DNA from: NVTR01 sp036479015
GTDB taxonomy: Bacteria; Pseudomonadota; Alphaproteobacteria; Rhodobacterales; Rhodobacteraceae
Assembly: GCA_036479015.1 (NCBI GenBank)
Contig: JAZGFB010000037.1
Location: 62,001-126,000 of the forward strand
Length of the DNA stretch: 64,000 nt
Direction: 5' to 3'
In this document: positions 8,228 through 17,683 of the stretch, piece after piece
How positions within the stretch are numbered: position 1 is the stretch's first letter
Layout of the letters: each line of letters begins with the position of its first letter
The notes under the pieces: model-generated
Database searches by the model: none
The model's input: only the letters and a program-made list of their open reading frames with translations
Told to the model about the DNA's origin: nothing
Translations under genes and position numbers: made by a program

Positions 8228-9109
8228 TCAGCGGTGAAACACCCGGCGCAAAATAAACCAGATCACCACCATCGACACCAAATCAACGCCAATCAACTGT
8301 GGCAGCAGATCGGTATCATCCGCACTGTAGGGCGTCACATACAGCGCCAGACCGGTAACATTGCCATCCACCGCCAGAAACACAATGGCCCACAAGTTGT
8401 TGGCGAAATGAAACCCCCAGGCCGCACCCAGGCTGCCAGTAACGCGGGTCAGATCAGCCGCCAGCAAGCCAAAAAACCCGGTGGCACCTACAATAAGCCA
8501 GGTGTTACCCCCGGCTGTTTCGGGGCTGTAATGCAGCGACGCAAACAGCAGGCTGGGCAAGACCATCCAGATCAGGGGCGAGCGGAACCGCGCCCCAAGC
8601 TGCTGTTGCAGATAACCGCGAAATACCAGTTCCTCGGCACCCGTCTGGATCAGCAACCCGATCAGGGTTAGCGGCAATAATGTCAGCCACAGGGTAAAGG
8701 GCAGGTTGGGCAGTGGCGTGACCCAAATAGACAGCACCAGCAAAAACACAGCGTTTAGGGCGACAACAGCGGCGGCTGAAACGGCAAAGTCGTTCAGCAC
8801 CCTGGCGCGGGGGCCAAACAGGGTTTTGGGCGATCGTTTGTGTACGACCCGCACAGCAAGAAACGTCCCAAACACGGCACCGGCAAAGCTGGCAAACAGA
8901 ATGAACATACCGGTGGGGGTGTTCGCTTCGGCTGTTTCGTCGGCAAATTGACCTGCCTGGTCACCAAAGACCGAATATAGCGTGGCAAAGATCAGAACGA
9001 CAAACAGCAAATAGACCGCAACGATGACAACAAAACCAAGCACAAGTCGCCAGATTTGCGCATGGGGTTTGGCAGGTTCGACATAAGCGTCAAATTCCGG
9101 GGTGAACAT
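8228..9109 (-). CDS. CPBP-family intramembrane glutamic endopeptidase
   Basis: This is a 293-residue multi-pass membrane protein with about seven hydrophobic segments. The CPBP (Abi/CAAX protease) signature is present: EELVFRGYLQQQLGARF with the catalytic Glu pair and Arg, then FASLHYSP and WGFHFANN supplying the histidines. Rce1-like CPBP proteins cleave prenylated or other membrane substrates, but the substrate of this bacterial member is unknown. It is divergent from ilvD and lies 61 bp upstream of accD on the same strand. Confidence 0.88.
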   Translation of the reverse strand: MFTPEFDAYVEPAKPHAQIWRLVLGFVVIVAVYLLFVVLIFATLYSVFGDQAGQFADETAEANTPTGMFILFASFAGAVFGTFLAVRVVHKRSPKTLFGPRARVLNDFAVSAAAVVALNAVFLLVLSIWVTPLPNLPFTLWLTLLPLTLIGLLIQTGAEELVFRGYLQQQLGARFRSPLIWMVLPSLLFASLHYSPETAGGNTWLIVGATGFFGLLAADLTRVTGSLGAAWGFHFANNLWAIVFLAVDGNVTGLALYVTPYSADDTDLLPQLIGVDLVSMVVIWFILRRVFHR

Positions 9110-9197
9110 AGGGTGGCACCTGTACTTTCGTTAGCTCTTGAATAGGCCGGGCCAGCCGATTATTCCAGCACCAAACCAAACACCGGAGAGCCCGCCA

Positions 9198-10931
9198 ATG
9201 CTGCGCAACACATTCGACAAGTCAAAACTGCCAAGCCGCCATGTAACTGTTGGCCCGGAACGGGCGCCGCACCGGTCATATTACTATGCCATGGGCCTGA
9301 CTGAAGAAGATATCGCGCAACCACTGGTCGGGGTCGCAACCTGCTGGAACGAAGCCGCGCCTTGCAATATTTCGCTGAACCGGCAGGCCCAGGCAGTAAA
9401 ACTGGGGGTTAAGGCGGCATCGGGGACGCCGCGGGAATTTACCACCATCACTGTGACCGATGGCATCGCCATGGGGCATGAAGGTATGCGCAGTTCACTG
9501 GCCAGCCGAGAGGCAATCGCAGATTCGGTCGAACTGACCATGCGCGGACATTGTTATGACGCGCTGGTCGGGCTGGCGGGCTGCGATAAATCCCTGCCAG
9601 GGATGATGATGTCGATGATCCGGCTGAACGTGCCATCGGTGTTTGTCTATGGCGGCTCTATCCTGCCAGGGCGGATGAATGGCAAAGACGTCACCGTTCA
9701 GGATGTGTTTGAAGGGGTCGGAAAACATCAGGCAGGCAATATGTCAGAGGAAGATCTGACTGCTTTGGAAAAGGTCGCCTGCCCGTCGGCGGGGGCTTGT
9801 GGCGGCCAGTTCACGGCCAACACCATGGCCTGTGTGTCCGAAGCCATCGGGCTGGCTTTACCCAATTCATCCGGGATGCCCGCACCTTACGAAAGCCGGG
9901 ATGAATACGGCGTCGCCAGCGGCAAAGCGGTGATGCGCCTGTTGGAACTGAACATCCGCGCCCGTGATATCGTGACCCGTAAGTCGCTGGAAAATGCCGC
10001 CCGGATCGTGGCCTGCACCGGTGGCTCTACCAATGCCGGGTTGCACTTGCCGGCAATGGCGCACGAGGCCGGAATTGACTTTGACCTGGATGATGTCTGC
10101 GAAATTTTCCGCGACACACCGTATTTCGTCGATCTGAAACCGGGCGGCGCCTATGTGGCCAAAGATCTGTATGAAGCAGGCGGCGTGCCAGTGGTAATGA
10201 AGGAATTGCGCAAAGCCGGCCTGATCCACGAAGATTGCATGACGGTAACGGGGTATTCCATCGGCGAAGAAATTGACCGCGTCAGCCTAGAGGCAGACGG
10301 CCGGGTGATTTACCCAAGCGCAACACCGATCACCACAACCGGCGGCGTTGTCGGGCTAAAGGGCAACCTGGCACCCCAAAGCGCGATTGTGAAAATCGCC
10401 GGTATGGCCGAAGACGAAATTGTGTTCACCGGCCCTGCGCGGATATTTGAATGCGAAGAAGACGCCTTTGAGGCGGTAAAAGCGCGCAACTACAAACCCG
10501 GCGAAGTTCTGGTCATCCGCAACGAAGGCCCTGCCGGTGGGCCGGGCATGCGCGAAATGCTGGCCACCACGGCAGCCCTGTCAGGGCAAGGCATGGGCAA
10601 AAAGGTAGCGCTTATCACCGATGGGCGGTTTTCCGGGGCGACACGGGGGTTTTGCGTCGGCCATGTGGGGCCAGAGGCAGCCCATGGCGGCCCGATTGCA
10701 TTGCTGAATAACGGTGATGTGATCACCATTGACGCAGTCAAAGGTGAACTGTCAGTGGCACTAACTGATGCGGAACTGGCAGCGCGCAAGGCCGCATGGT
10801 CCGGGCCGCGCGAAACTATCTATGCCAGCGGTGCGCTTTGGAAATACGCCCAACTGGTGGGGCCGACCAATAAGGGTGCCGTCACCCACCCCGGCGCCAA
10901 AGCCGAACGTCACATCTATATGGACCTTTGA
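9198..10931 (+). CDS. ilvD: Dihydroxy-acid dehydratase
   Basis: This 577-residue iron-sulfur enzyme dehydrates 2,3-dihydroxy-isovalerate and the methylvalerate analogue in branched-chain amino acid synthesis. Candidate cluster cysteines are visible: Cys49 and Cys56 in TCWNEAAPCN, one in LAGCDKSLPG and those in CPSAGACGG. The C-terminal block GRFSGATRGFCVGHVGPEA is typical. The ATG at 9198 is preferred over an in-frame ATG at 9138: it has GGAGAG about 10 bases upstream, and family proteins begin MLRNTFDKSKLPSR-like. The next gene probably starts inside its 3' end. Confidence 0.97.
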   Translation: MLRNTFDKSKLPSRHVTVGPERAPHRSYYYAMGLTEEDIAQPLVGVATCWNEAAPCNISLNRQAQAVKLGVKAASGTPREFTTITVTDGIAMGHEGMRSSLASREAIADSVELTMRGHCYDALVGLAGCDKSLPGMMMSMIRLNVPSVFVYGGSILPGRMNGKDVTVQDVFEGVGKHQAGNMSEEDLTALEKVACPSAGACGGQFTANTMACVSEAIGLALPNSSGMPAPYESRDEYGVASGKAVMRLLELNIRARDIVTRKSLENAARIVACTGGSTNAGLHLPAMAHEAGIDFDLDDVCEIFRDTPYFVDLKPGGAYVAKDLYEAGGVPVVMKELRKAGLIHEDCMTVTGYSIGEEIDRVSLEADGRVIYPSATPITTTGGVVGLKGNLAPQSAIVKIAGMAEDEIVFTGPARIFECEEDAFEAVKARNYKPGEVLVIRNEGPAGGPGMREMLATTAALSGQGMGKKVALITDGRFSGATRGFCVGHVGPEAAHGGPIALLNNGDVITIDAVKGELSVALTDAELAARKAAWSGPRETIYASGALWKYAQLVGPTNKGAVTHPGAKAERHIYMDL

Positions 10932-11580
10932 TATCGCGCGTTCTGGGCATCTGATTCTGGCACTGACTGTTGCGATGTTGGCGGGCTGTGACGGCGCTGG
11001 TATGGCGCTGTTTCAACCCGTGACAAAATCGGTTCAGCTGGCCGGTGGTAACGTCACCATTGCCGGGCCCGCTGGCTACTGCGTTGACCGGTCTGCAACC
11101 CGCAGCAACAGGGATGGCGGGTTTGCTTTGCTGGGCAGCTGTGCGTCCCTTGCCAATGACGCCAGGGTTGGTGCACCGTCAAATGCCGGGGCGCTGACCG
11201 CGTCAGTTTCCAGTGAAACCGGAATTGATCTTGCCGCATCCACTGGCGTACTTGGCCGTTTCTTTGCTTCGGCTGCGGGCAGGGCGGCGCTGGCGCGCAA
11301 TGGCGATGCGGCCTCGGTGCAGGTGCTATCAAGCCAGCGTTCACAGGGCGTTTTCATGATCAGGGTGCGCGACACCAGCCCAAACCGTGACAGCGGGTTG
11401 GCGCAGGACTATTGGCGGGCAGTTTTTGATGTGCGCGGCCGGATTGTTACGCTCAGCGTGAATGCGTTTCAGGGCCGCCCCATGTCAAATGCTGTTGGCC
11501 GCGCCACATTGGCAGAATTTGTCGCCCGGGTCCGCCGGGAAAACCCGCCATTGGTTGACCCGACAGCCGATCCGGTGTGA
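10876..11580 (+). CDS. Putative lipoprotein of unknown function
   Basis: The coding part has a clear lipoprotein signal, a hydrophobic stretch HLILALTVAMLAGCDG with lipobox LAGC, followed by about 195 residues of exported domain rich in small residues. The predicted mature protein starts at the lipobox Cys. No ATG lies at a suitable place. The best in-frame candidate is GTG at 10876 inside the ilvD 3' end, giving 234 residues; longer in-frame extensions are ilvD shadow. I do not recognise a domain. It may be co-transcribed with ilvD and with the DUF6478 gene 58 bp downstream. Frame and end are secure, start is not. Confidence 0.65.
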   Translation: MPSPTPAPKPNVTSIWTFDIARSGHLILALTVAMLAGCDGAGMALFQPVTKSVQLAGGNVTIAGPAGYCVDRSATRSNRDGGFALLGSCASLANDARVGAPSNAGALTASVSSETGIDLAASTGVLGRFFASAAGRAALARNGDAASVQVLSSQRSQGVFMIRVRDTSPNRDSGLAQDYWRAVFDVRGRIVTLSVNAFQGRPMSNAVGRATLAEFVARVRRENPPLVDPTADPV

Positions 11581-11638
11581 TGTTTGCCAGAATGAAACCA
11601 ATTGCACCTTATGTTGGTCAAAAACAGCAGGCCGGTAA

Positions 11639-12400
11639 ATGAGCAGACTGTTGAACAACTACTTTCACCGACGTGTCTTGCGCCGGTTGAACCGGGCCAT
11701 GTCACTTGCCCGTACACAAGATTTATATGCCCTGCGCAAAACCCGTGTCAGGGCGCGTGAATTGCGCCGCTTGGTGGACAAGATCCTACATATTGCTGAT
11801 GGGCGGCTGACCCTGCCACTGATCGGCAGCAACGCCATTCAAAAGCCACTGCATTCAGACTGGGCCTACCGGCCAGAACTGTGGCGCGGCCCCCTAACCC
11901 CCCCCGGGATCGCCCCTGCAATAACCAAAACCAGGCTGGGGGATGAGGTTCAGGTTTTCCACGATTGTAAAATCTCTGAAATAACCCTGCGCCAGGTGCG
12001 CAACACCCACGGGCAAGATCTGGCACCGTTTGGGCTCAGCATTGATGTACTAAAGTTTGACGGCAGCTTTCTGTCGCTGGTGATAGATCTGCCCAACAGC
12101 GGGCTGGACGGGCTTAAACTGCGGCACCTGATGCGTATGACGCTATCTATAGACCTAGAGCAACCGTTGGAAATATTCGCCCGTTTCAACGTCAAGCACG
12201 GGCCCAACAACGAACAACTGGTGCGCGAAATTGAGGTGATCGACGGGCATGCAGTGGTAGAATTTGATCTGGCCTATACCAACCTGAACGAAAAGCGCCT
12301 AGAACGGGCCTGGGTTGATCTGATATTTGAAGGGCCGCAAATGAACCAAATTGTGCTGCGGGACGTGACATTTTCCCGGCGTCCCCGGGCTGAAATTTAA
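11639..12400 (+). CDS. DUF6478 family protein
   Basis: This 253-residue protein has a basic N-terminal helix (MSRLLNNYFHRRVLRRLNR). Its conserved stretch HSDWAYRPELWRGPLTPPG and later beta-rich part, ending near the VTFSRRPRAEI tail, match the family I know as DUF6478, found mainly in Rhodobacterales. No catalytic motif is evident and no signal peptide is seen. The function is unknown. The 122-residue gene that follows 14 bp later is probably its partner, as the two are closely spaced and on the same strand. Confidence 0.75.
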   Translation: MSRLLNNYFHRRVLRRLNRAMSLARTQDLYALRKTRVRARELRRLVDKILHIADGRLTLPLIGSNAIQKPLHSDWAYRPELWRGPLTPPGIAPAITKTRLGDEVQVFHDCKISEITLRQVRNTHGQDLAPFGLSIDVLKFDGSFLSLVIDLPNSGLDGLKLRHLMRMTLSIDLEQPLEIFARFNVKHGPNNEQLVREIEVIDGHAVVEFDLAYTNLNEKRLERAWVDLIFEGPQMNQIVLRDVTFSRRPRAEI

Positions 12401-12414
12401 GGTGGGGTATTTCA

Positions 12415-12783
12415 ATGTCTGACCTTAAAGTCACCAAAACACGGTTCTTTGCCGGTGTCTGGGAAGGTGTGATTACCGGCGCCAATGCCCAACCTGATCT
12501 GGAAGTTTCCCATTTAGGCGCAGCGTTGAAATTTGAACTTTCCACCAGTGAGAACGCCCCTAACGCGCTGGTACTGCGCATTCCTGTTCCGGCCGATCTT
12601 CTGTCGGATGGGGTTCAGGTGTTTCTGATCAGCAACAAAACCACCGGTAGAACCTTGAACAGCTTCACGATCATCGCTGGTGAACCGCTGGAAGACGATA
12701 TTCGCGCGGAGACTGAATTATTACGCGCCGAACTGGATATGCTAAAAAAAGCATTCCGTCGGCATTGTCTGGAAACGTCATAA
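12415..12783 (+). CDS. Hypothetical protein, partner of the DUF6478 gene
   Basis: This 122-residue protein begins MSDLKVTKTRFFAGVWEGVI. It has a beta-rich first part of about 85 residues and a C-terminal helix with coiled-coil character (DDIRAETELLRAELDMLKKAFRR, about residues 92-115). I know no function. GGTGGGG lies 10-16 bases before the ATG. It shares strand and tight spacing with the DUF6478 gene, pointing to a two-gene unit. Confidence 0.72.
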   Translation: MSDLKVTKTRFFAGVWEGVITGANAQPDLEVSHLGAALKFELSTSENAPNALVLRIPVPADLLSDGVQVFLISNKTTGRTLNSFTIIAGEPLEDDIRAETELLRAELDMLKKAFRRHCLETS

Positions 12784-12835
12784 CCGCTGTGGCTTTGATG
12801 GGGTCTGATTTGGATATTTTTGGAACAATGATGAT

Positions 12836-14866
12836 ATGACAACACACTACCCGCATATGTTAGCACCCCTTGATCTGGGGTTCACCACACTGAAAAACCG
12901 GGTGTTGATGGGGTCAATGCATACCGGGCTTGAGGAACGCGGCGACTGGAACCGGGTGGCTGAATTTTACGCCGAGCGGGCCCGGGGTAATGTCGGGCTG
13001 ATCGTCACCGGCGGCATGGCCCCCAATGATGAGGGCGGTGTTTTCCCCGGCGCGGCGGGGCTGTATACGGTGCAAGATATTGCCAACCACCGGCTGGTGA
13101 CAGATCGGGTGCATGGGGCGGGCGGCAAAATTGCCATGCAGATCCTGCATGCCGGGCGCTATGCCTATAGCCCCAAATGCGTGGCGCCATCGCCGGTGAA
13201 ATCACCCATATCACCGTTCCCACCAACCGAACTGGACGAGGCCGGAATTGAAAAACAGATCGCAGACATTGTAACCGCAGCCGCGCGAGCGCGCGACGCT
13301 GGCTATGATGGTGTCGAAGTGATGGGCTCTGAGGGCTATTTCCTGAACCAGTTTCTGGTGACCCACACCAACAAACGTGACGACCGCTGGGGCGGCGCTT
13401 ACGAAAACCGGATGCGGTTGCCGCTAGAAGTGGTGCGCCGGGTGCGCGCGGCGGTGGGGGATGACTTTATCCTGATCTACCGGCTGTCGATGATTGATCT
13501 GGTGCCCGACGGGTCCAGTTGGGACGAAGTCGTGACATTGGCCAAGGCGGTGCAGGCCGCAGGCGCCACCATTATCAACACCGGCATCGGCTGGCACGAG
13601 GCCCGCATACCAACGATCGCAACATCGGTGCCGCGCGCCGCGTTTAGCTGGGTGACCAAAAAACTGATGGGGCAGGTGTCTATCCCTGTGATCACCAGCA
13701 ACCGCATTAACATGCCCGATGTCGCCGAGACGGTGCTGGCCGAAGGCTGCGCCGATATGGTATCAATGGCGCGGCCATTTCTGGCAGACCCTGACTTTGT
13801 CACCAAAGCCGCCGCCGGGCGTGCCGATGAAATCGCGCCCTGCATCGCCTGCAATCAGGCCTGCCTGGACCACACGTTCAGCGGCAAGATGTCCACCTGC
13901 CTGGTCAACCCGCGCGCCTGCAATGAAACCGAACTGCGCTATGAACCGGCCGATGCAATCAAAACCGTTGCCGTGGTTGGGGCCGGACCTGCCGGGCTGT
14001 CAGCAGCACTGGTGGCGGCGGGGCGTGGGCACAGTGTAACGCTGTTTGACCGCACCGATGAAATTGGCGGCCAACTGAACATGGCCAAGGTGATCCCCGG
14101 CAAAGAAGAATTCATCGGCTTGGTGGACTGGTACAAGGTGATGGTTGCACGTTCAGACATGACACTGCGCCTAGGCGTGACTGTGACCGCCAATGATGTG
14201 TTGGGGTTTGACACTGTTATCATAGCCACGGGCGTTGTGCCACGCGATCCGCAGATACCCGGACAGGACGCGCCACATGTTCTATCCTATAGTGATGTGC
14301 TGCGCGGCAACGCCAAGGTTGGTGAAAGCGCGGTGATCATCGGGGCCGGGGGTATCGGGTTTGATGTGGCCGAATTTTTGGCCGAGCAAGGCCAAAGCCC
14401 AACACTTGATATTGCAGATTGGAAAAAGGAATGGGGGATTTCGGACCCCGAACATGACCGTGGCGGGCTGGCAGCGATCGGGCCACAACCCCAAGCCCCG
14501 GCGCGCGCCATAACAATGCTGCAACGCAAATCCGAAAAACTGGGCCGCCACCTTGGGAAAACCACGGGTTGGATCCATCGCGCCACCTTGGCAAAGAAAG
14601 GCGTAAAAATGCGCGGTGGCGTCAATTATGAAAGCATCGATGCACAGAGCATCCGGGTTTCAACCGGTGAAGCACGGGAAAACCCTGAACATATAGCAGC
14701 AGATAACATCATCCTTTGTGCAGGCCAGGTAAGTGATGACGCCCTAGCAACCCAATTAAACGGCAAGCACGCGGCTTTTCATGTCATCGGGGGGGCGAAT
14801 TTTGCCGGGGAACTGGACGCAAAGCGCGCAATTGATGAAGGGGCCCGATTAGCGGCAAAATTGTAA
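12836..14866 (+). CDS. fadH: NADPH-dependent 2,4-dienoyl-CoA reductase
   Basis: This 676-residue flavo-iron-sulfur protein has an N-terminal FMN-binding TIM barrel of the old yellow enzyme type (about 1-340), a cluster motif CIACNQAC with a fourth Cys 12 residues on (STCLVNP), and C-terminal FAD/NAD(P) domains with VVGAGPAGLSAALVAA and IIGAGGIGFDVAEFL. It reduces 2,4-dienoyl-CoA during beta-oxidation of unsaturated fatty acids. Related TMADH/DMADH enzymes share this layout, but the N-terminal HYPHMLAPLDLGFTTLKNRV and overall sequence fit FadH. A divergent transcription unit is not present; the LysR gene follows after 185 bp on the same strand. Confidence 0.93.
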   Translation: MTTHYPHMLAPLDLGFTTLKNRVLMGSMHTGLEERGDWNRVAEFYAERARGNVGLIVTGGMAPNDEGGVFPGAAGLYTVQDIANHRLVTDRVHGAGGKIAMQILHAGRYAYSPKCVAPSPVKSPISPFPPTELDEAGIEKQIADIVTAAARARDAGYDGVEVMGSEGYFLNQFLVTHTNKRDDRWGGAYENRMRLPLEVVRRVRAAVGDDFILIYRLSMIDLVPDGSSWDEVVTLAKAVQAAGATIINTGIGWHEARIPTIATSVPRAAFSWVTKKLMGQVSIPVITSNRINMPDVAETVLAEGCADMVSMARPFLADPDFVTKAAAGRADEIAPCIACNQACLDHTFSGKMSTCLVNPRACNETELRYEPADAIKTVAVVGAGPAGLSAALVAAGRGHSVTLFDRTDEIGGQLNMAKVIPGKEEFIGLVDWYKVMVARSDMTLRLGVTVTANDVLGFDTVIIATGVVPRDPQIPGQDAPHVLSYSDVLRGNAKVGESAVIIGAGGIGFDVAEFLAEQGQSPTLDIADWKKEWGISDPEHDRGGLAAIGPQPQAPARAITMLQRKSEKLGRHLGKTTGWIHRATLAKKGVKMRGGVNYESIDAQSIRVSTGEARENPEHIAADNIILCAGQVSDDALATQLNGKHAAFHVIGGANFAGELDAKRAIDEGARLAAKL

Positions 14867-15051
14867 CAGTTTTTAAGTGCCTGAAAACAATGAATAACTG
14901 AAAACACTGTGATAAATATCGCGCGATTTTTAGGGGTTTTGGTGCACATTGCGGCCATTTCCCCCTTATTGTCTGGGGTGTACCGCATTCCTGCCCGAAT
15001 TGGCCGTGATACCTGTCCTTGGTTGGGGGCCATGACTTAGGGTAACACGAA

Positions 15052-15957
15052 ATGGACCGACTAACTGAAATGGAAGCCTTTGCCACTGTGGTAGATCAAG
15101 GCGGTTTCACGGACGCGGCCAAGAAGATGGGGATCTCAAAATCCGCTGTCTCAAAGCATGTAAGCTCGCTGGAGGCGAGACTAGGTGCACGGCTGCTAAA
15201 TAGAACCACACGTCGGGTCAGCCCGACGGAAATAGGACTGGCATATTACGATCGTGCGCGCCGGGTGTTAAACGACGCCGGTGAAGCCGATGCGCTGGTA
15301 ACTTCAATGCAATCTGCCCCATCGGGCCTGCTGCGTATTTCTGTAGCAACTGACTTTGGTGTTAATCACCTGTCGCCGGTGCTCGGTGGTTTCTTACAGG
15401 AATTTGAAGACATTACAGTCAATATGGTTTTGAACAATCGCTATGTTGAATTGATTTCTGAAGGTTTCGATATGGCAATTCGGATTGGTGAACTTGAGGA
15501 TAGCACGCTGCGTGCCCGCAAGCTTACCGAAACGACGCGCCGGATGATTGCATCACCGGAGTATTTTGAAAAATACGGCCGGCCATCTAAAATCGACGAT
15601 CTGAATGAGCATAAACTGCTGCATTATTCAAATCAGGCCAACAACGCCGTCTGGAAGCTAAAAGCACCCTCCGGTGAAAAGCGCCAGGTTCGCACTGCTG
15701 GTTGGTTGACGGTAAACGACGGCCAATCACTGTTGAATGCCGCGATTTCCGGGTTGGGAATAGCCTACTTGCCATCCTTCCTATACGCGGATGCATTGGC
15801 CCAGGGCCTGGTTGAAGAAGCCATTCCTGATCTGCCAGTGGAAACCCAGGGTATCTATGCTGTCTATCCACCGGGCCGCTTTACCCAGCCCAAAGTACGT
15901 GCGTTTATTGACTTTTTGGTTCACGCATTCGCCGATAAAGGTCCCGATAAGTGGTGA
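15052..15957 (+). CDS. LysR-family transcriptional regulator
   Basis: This 301-residue protein has the LysR winged helix-turn-helix in residues 1-60 (MEAFATVVDQGGFTDAAKK, then SKSAVSKHVSSLEARLGARL) and a periplasmic-binding-like effector domain from about residue 90. The sequence resembles the large AaeR/DsdC-type group that often controls adjacent metabolic genes. LysR proteins are usually divergent from their target, but this one follows fadH on the same strand, so the target is unclear. It converges on the OmpA-like gene with 36 bp between stops. Confidence 0.9.
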   Translation: MDRLTEMEAFATVVDQGGFTDAAKKMGISKSAVSKHVSSLEARLGARLLNRTTRRVSPTEIGLAYYDRARRVLNDAGEADALVTSMQSAPSGLLRISVATDFGVNHLSPVLGGFLQEFEDITVNMVLNNRYVELISEGFDMAIRIGELEDSTLRARKLTETTRRMIASPEYFEKYGRPSKIDDLNEHKLLHYSNQANNAVWKLKAPSGEKRQVRTAGWLTVNDGQSLLNAAISGLGIAYLPSFLYADALAQGLVEEAIPDLPVETQGIYAVYPPGRFTQPKVRAFIDFLVHAFADKGPDKW

Positions 15958-15993
15958 TCTGACGACTATAGTTTAGTAACGAGTTTTGACAAT

Positions 15994-16947
15994 TTAGCGG
16001 GTCGAGGTAAGTATTACTTCGACCCGTCTGTTTTGGGTGCGACCCTTTTCAGTAAGGTTTGACGCCCGCGGCACCAGATAACCAACACCTGCCGCTTCCA
16101 ACTGATGCCGCGCAACACCATGGGCAGCAACCAGACGCTGCACCACAGAAGCGGCGCGCTTTTTTGACAGCGCCATGTTGTTGGCAAGCGAACCTTCAGC
16201 ATCAGTATGGCCCACAAGCGCGACCGACTTTTCAGGGTTTGCGTTAAGAAATGCTGCAAGCTCACCAAGTGACGCAAATTCTTCAGCCCCCAACCGGGAC
16301 GAGCCGGTGACAAAACTTAGGTCTTCCAACGGGGCGCGCCCAATGCTGATAAGCAGCGTTTCAAGTTCACCTTCAGGCAAAGACGTGCGCACCAACCCGG
16401 GTTCGGTAGATTTTGACGATGTCACAATCACCGCGGGCTGTTCAATTGGGCGGCCGACCTGGGTCACTTGTAAAAACCCCGAATTACCGCCACGGCTGAC
16501 AATAAGGCTTATGAATTCCGCGGTGTCATCACCAGACATGCGCCTGGCCGAGATAAACCGGAAATCCCCCAGATCAATATGCATCTCAGGTTCTGGCAGG
16601 ACATTGATTTCAAACCTAAAATCATACCCCCCGCATTGATCTGTTTCGCAATCCAGCAATATCTCATAGCCTGCGTCACGCAATTGCTGGCGCAATGGGG
16701 CGATGATCTGCAGCGTCGAAAGCGTCGCCGATGGAATTTTCCAGGCTTGCCTTGTCACAGCCCCCTCGGCCGTCATTACCGGCACCGTGCCACTTGAAAA
16801 CACGCCCACAGGCACCTGGGCACTGTTAAAGGGCTGGGTTTTCTCAGCGGTCTGAACAGAGCCTGCCGGGAACTCCAGCACCACAGCGTTGGCGGCTATT
16901 GGCATCAGACCGATCAGGGCGGCAAGTATCAGGGGTTTAATGGTCAC
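15994..16947 (-). CDS. OmpA-family outer-membrane/periplasmic protein
   Basis: The 317-residue product starts with a signal peptide (TIKPLILAALIGLMPIAANA). An unassigned domain of about 180 residues follows, and then a C-terminal OmpA-like peptidoglycan-binding domain (about 210-317) with VALVGHTDAEGSLANNMALSKKRAASVV and the NRRVEVIL ending. I chose the GTG at 16947 because it precedes the signal peptide; an upstream in-frame start would prepend residues read from the GNAT gene. It overlaps the end of that gene by 11 bp, so the two are translationally coupled. It probably anchors the outer membrane to peptidoglycan. Confidence 0.88.
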   Translation of the reverse strand: MTIKPLILAALIGLMPIAANAVVLEFPAGSVQTAEKTQPFNSAQVPVGVFSSGTVPVMTAEGAVTRQAWKIPSATLSTLQIIAPLRQQLRDAGYEILLDCETDQCGGYDFRFEINVLPEPEMHIDLGDFRFISARRMSGDDTAEFISLIVSRGGNSGFLQVTQVGRPIEQPAVIVTSSKSTEPGLVRTSLPEGELETLLISIGRAPLEDLSFVTGSSRLGAEEFASLGELAAFLNANPEKSVALVGHTDAEGSLANNMALSKKRAASVVQRLVAAHGVARHQLEAAGVGYLVPRASNLTEKGRTQNRRVEVILTSTR

Positions 16948-17683
16948 GTTTCGCCTCTGTTGTGTTTTGGTTTTGCCGCATCCGATAGTGGTAGTGGCCC
17001 ACAACCGATAGTCCCAATTTCCTATATAGCGCAGTTGCCGGGGCATTTGCATCAGTTACCATCAGGCTAATATAGTGTGCACCCTGATCTTGTGCCCAGC
17101 CTGCCGCGACCCGCATCATGTTGATCGCTACCCCCTGTCGCCGCTGGTTTGGCAGCACTTCGATCGCATGAATCATGGCGATGCCACGGTGGATCGCCAC
17201 AAAAGCAGTGCCCGCGGCGCGGCTGTTTGCGCGGGCCAAAATGGCGGTTTTCGGGGTGGTTACACGGTCCATCACCGCCAGACGACTGGGCCCAATGCCG
17301 CCTTGTGCCCAAATTTCGTCCATGATCGCCAGTCTTGGCCATAGGGCAAAACCGGCAAGACGGGGCACCGGGTGGTTGGCCAGGGGTTTAACCGGCCCAC
17401 AATACAGCGTGACCGGATCAACCACAGCATAACCCCGCCCCGCCAATACCTGATCAAGCTCGCTGTCCCCGTCCTTGATCATGAACAAATGTGGCTGGTC
17501 CAACGCCGACATCTCCTCCTCGGCAATCGCGATATTACCCGCGTTAGACCCTGTTGTCGCTGAAACACGCTTACCGCCACCCTGCCCGTCACGCAGCGTC
17601 CAATGCTCGACTGTTTCATAATTTGCGGCGGGCCATGTGGCGTCCATTGCTTCGTAAATCTGTTCGGCGGTTGGCAAGCTCAC
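16937..17683 (-). CDS. GNAT-family N-acetyltransferase
   Basis: In this 248-residue protein the GNAT acetyl-CoA site lies in the C-terminal third: NQRRQGVAINMMRVAAGWAQ, then ISLMVTDANAPATALYRKLG and a VVGHYHYR ending. The N-terminal half (AMDATWPAANYETVEHWTLR) is a degenerate second domain. The substrate is unknown. The start overlaps the stop of the CinA-type gene by 4 bp and its 3' end overlaps the OmpA-like gene, so all three form a minus-strand operon. Confidence 0.87.
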   Translation of the reverse strand: MSLPTAEQIYEAMDATWPAANYETVEHWTLRDGQGGGKRVSATTGSNAGNIAIAEEEMSALDQPHLFMIKDGDSELDQVLAGRGYAVVDPVTLYCGPVKPLANHPVPRLAGFALWPRLAIMDEIWAQGGIGPSRLAVMDRVTTPKTAILARANSRAAGTAFVAIHRGIAMIHAIEVLPNQRRQGVAINMMRVAAGWAQDQGAHYISLMVTDANAPATALYRKLGLSVVGHYHYRMRQNQNTTEAKRDH

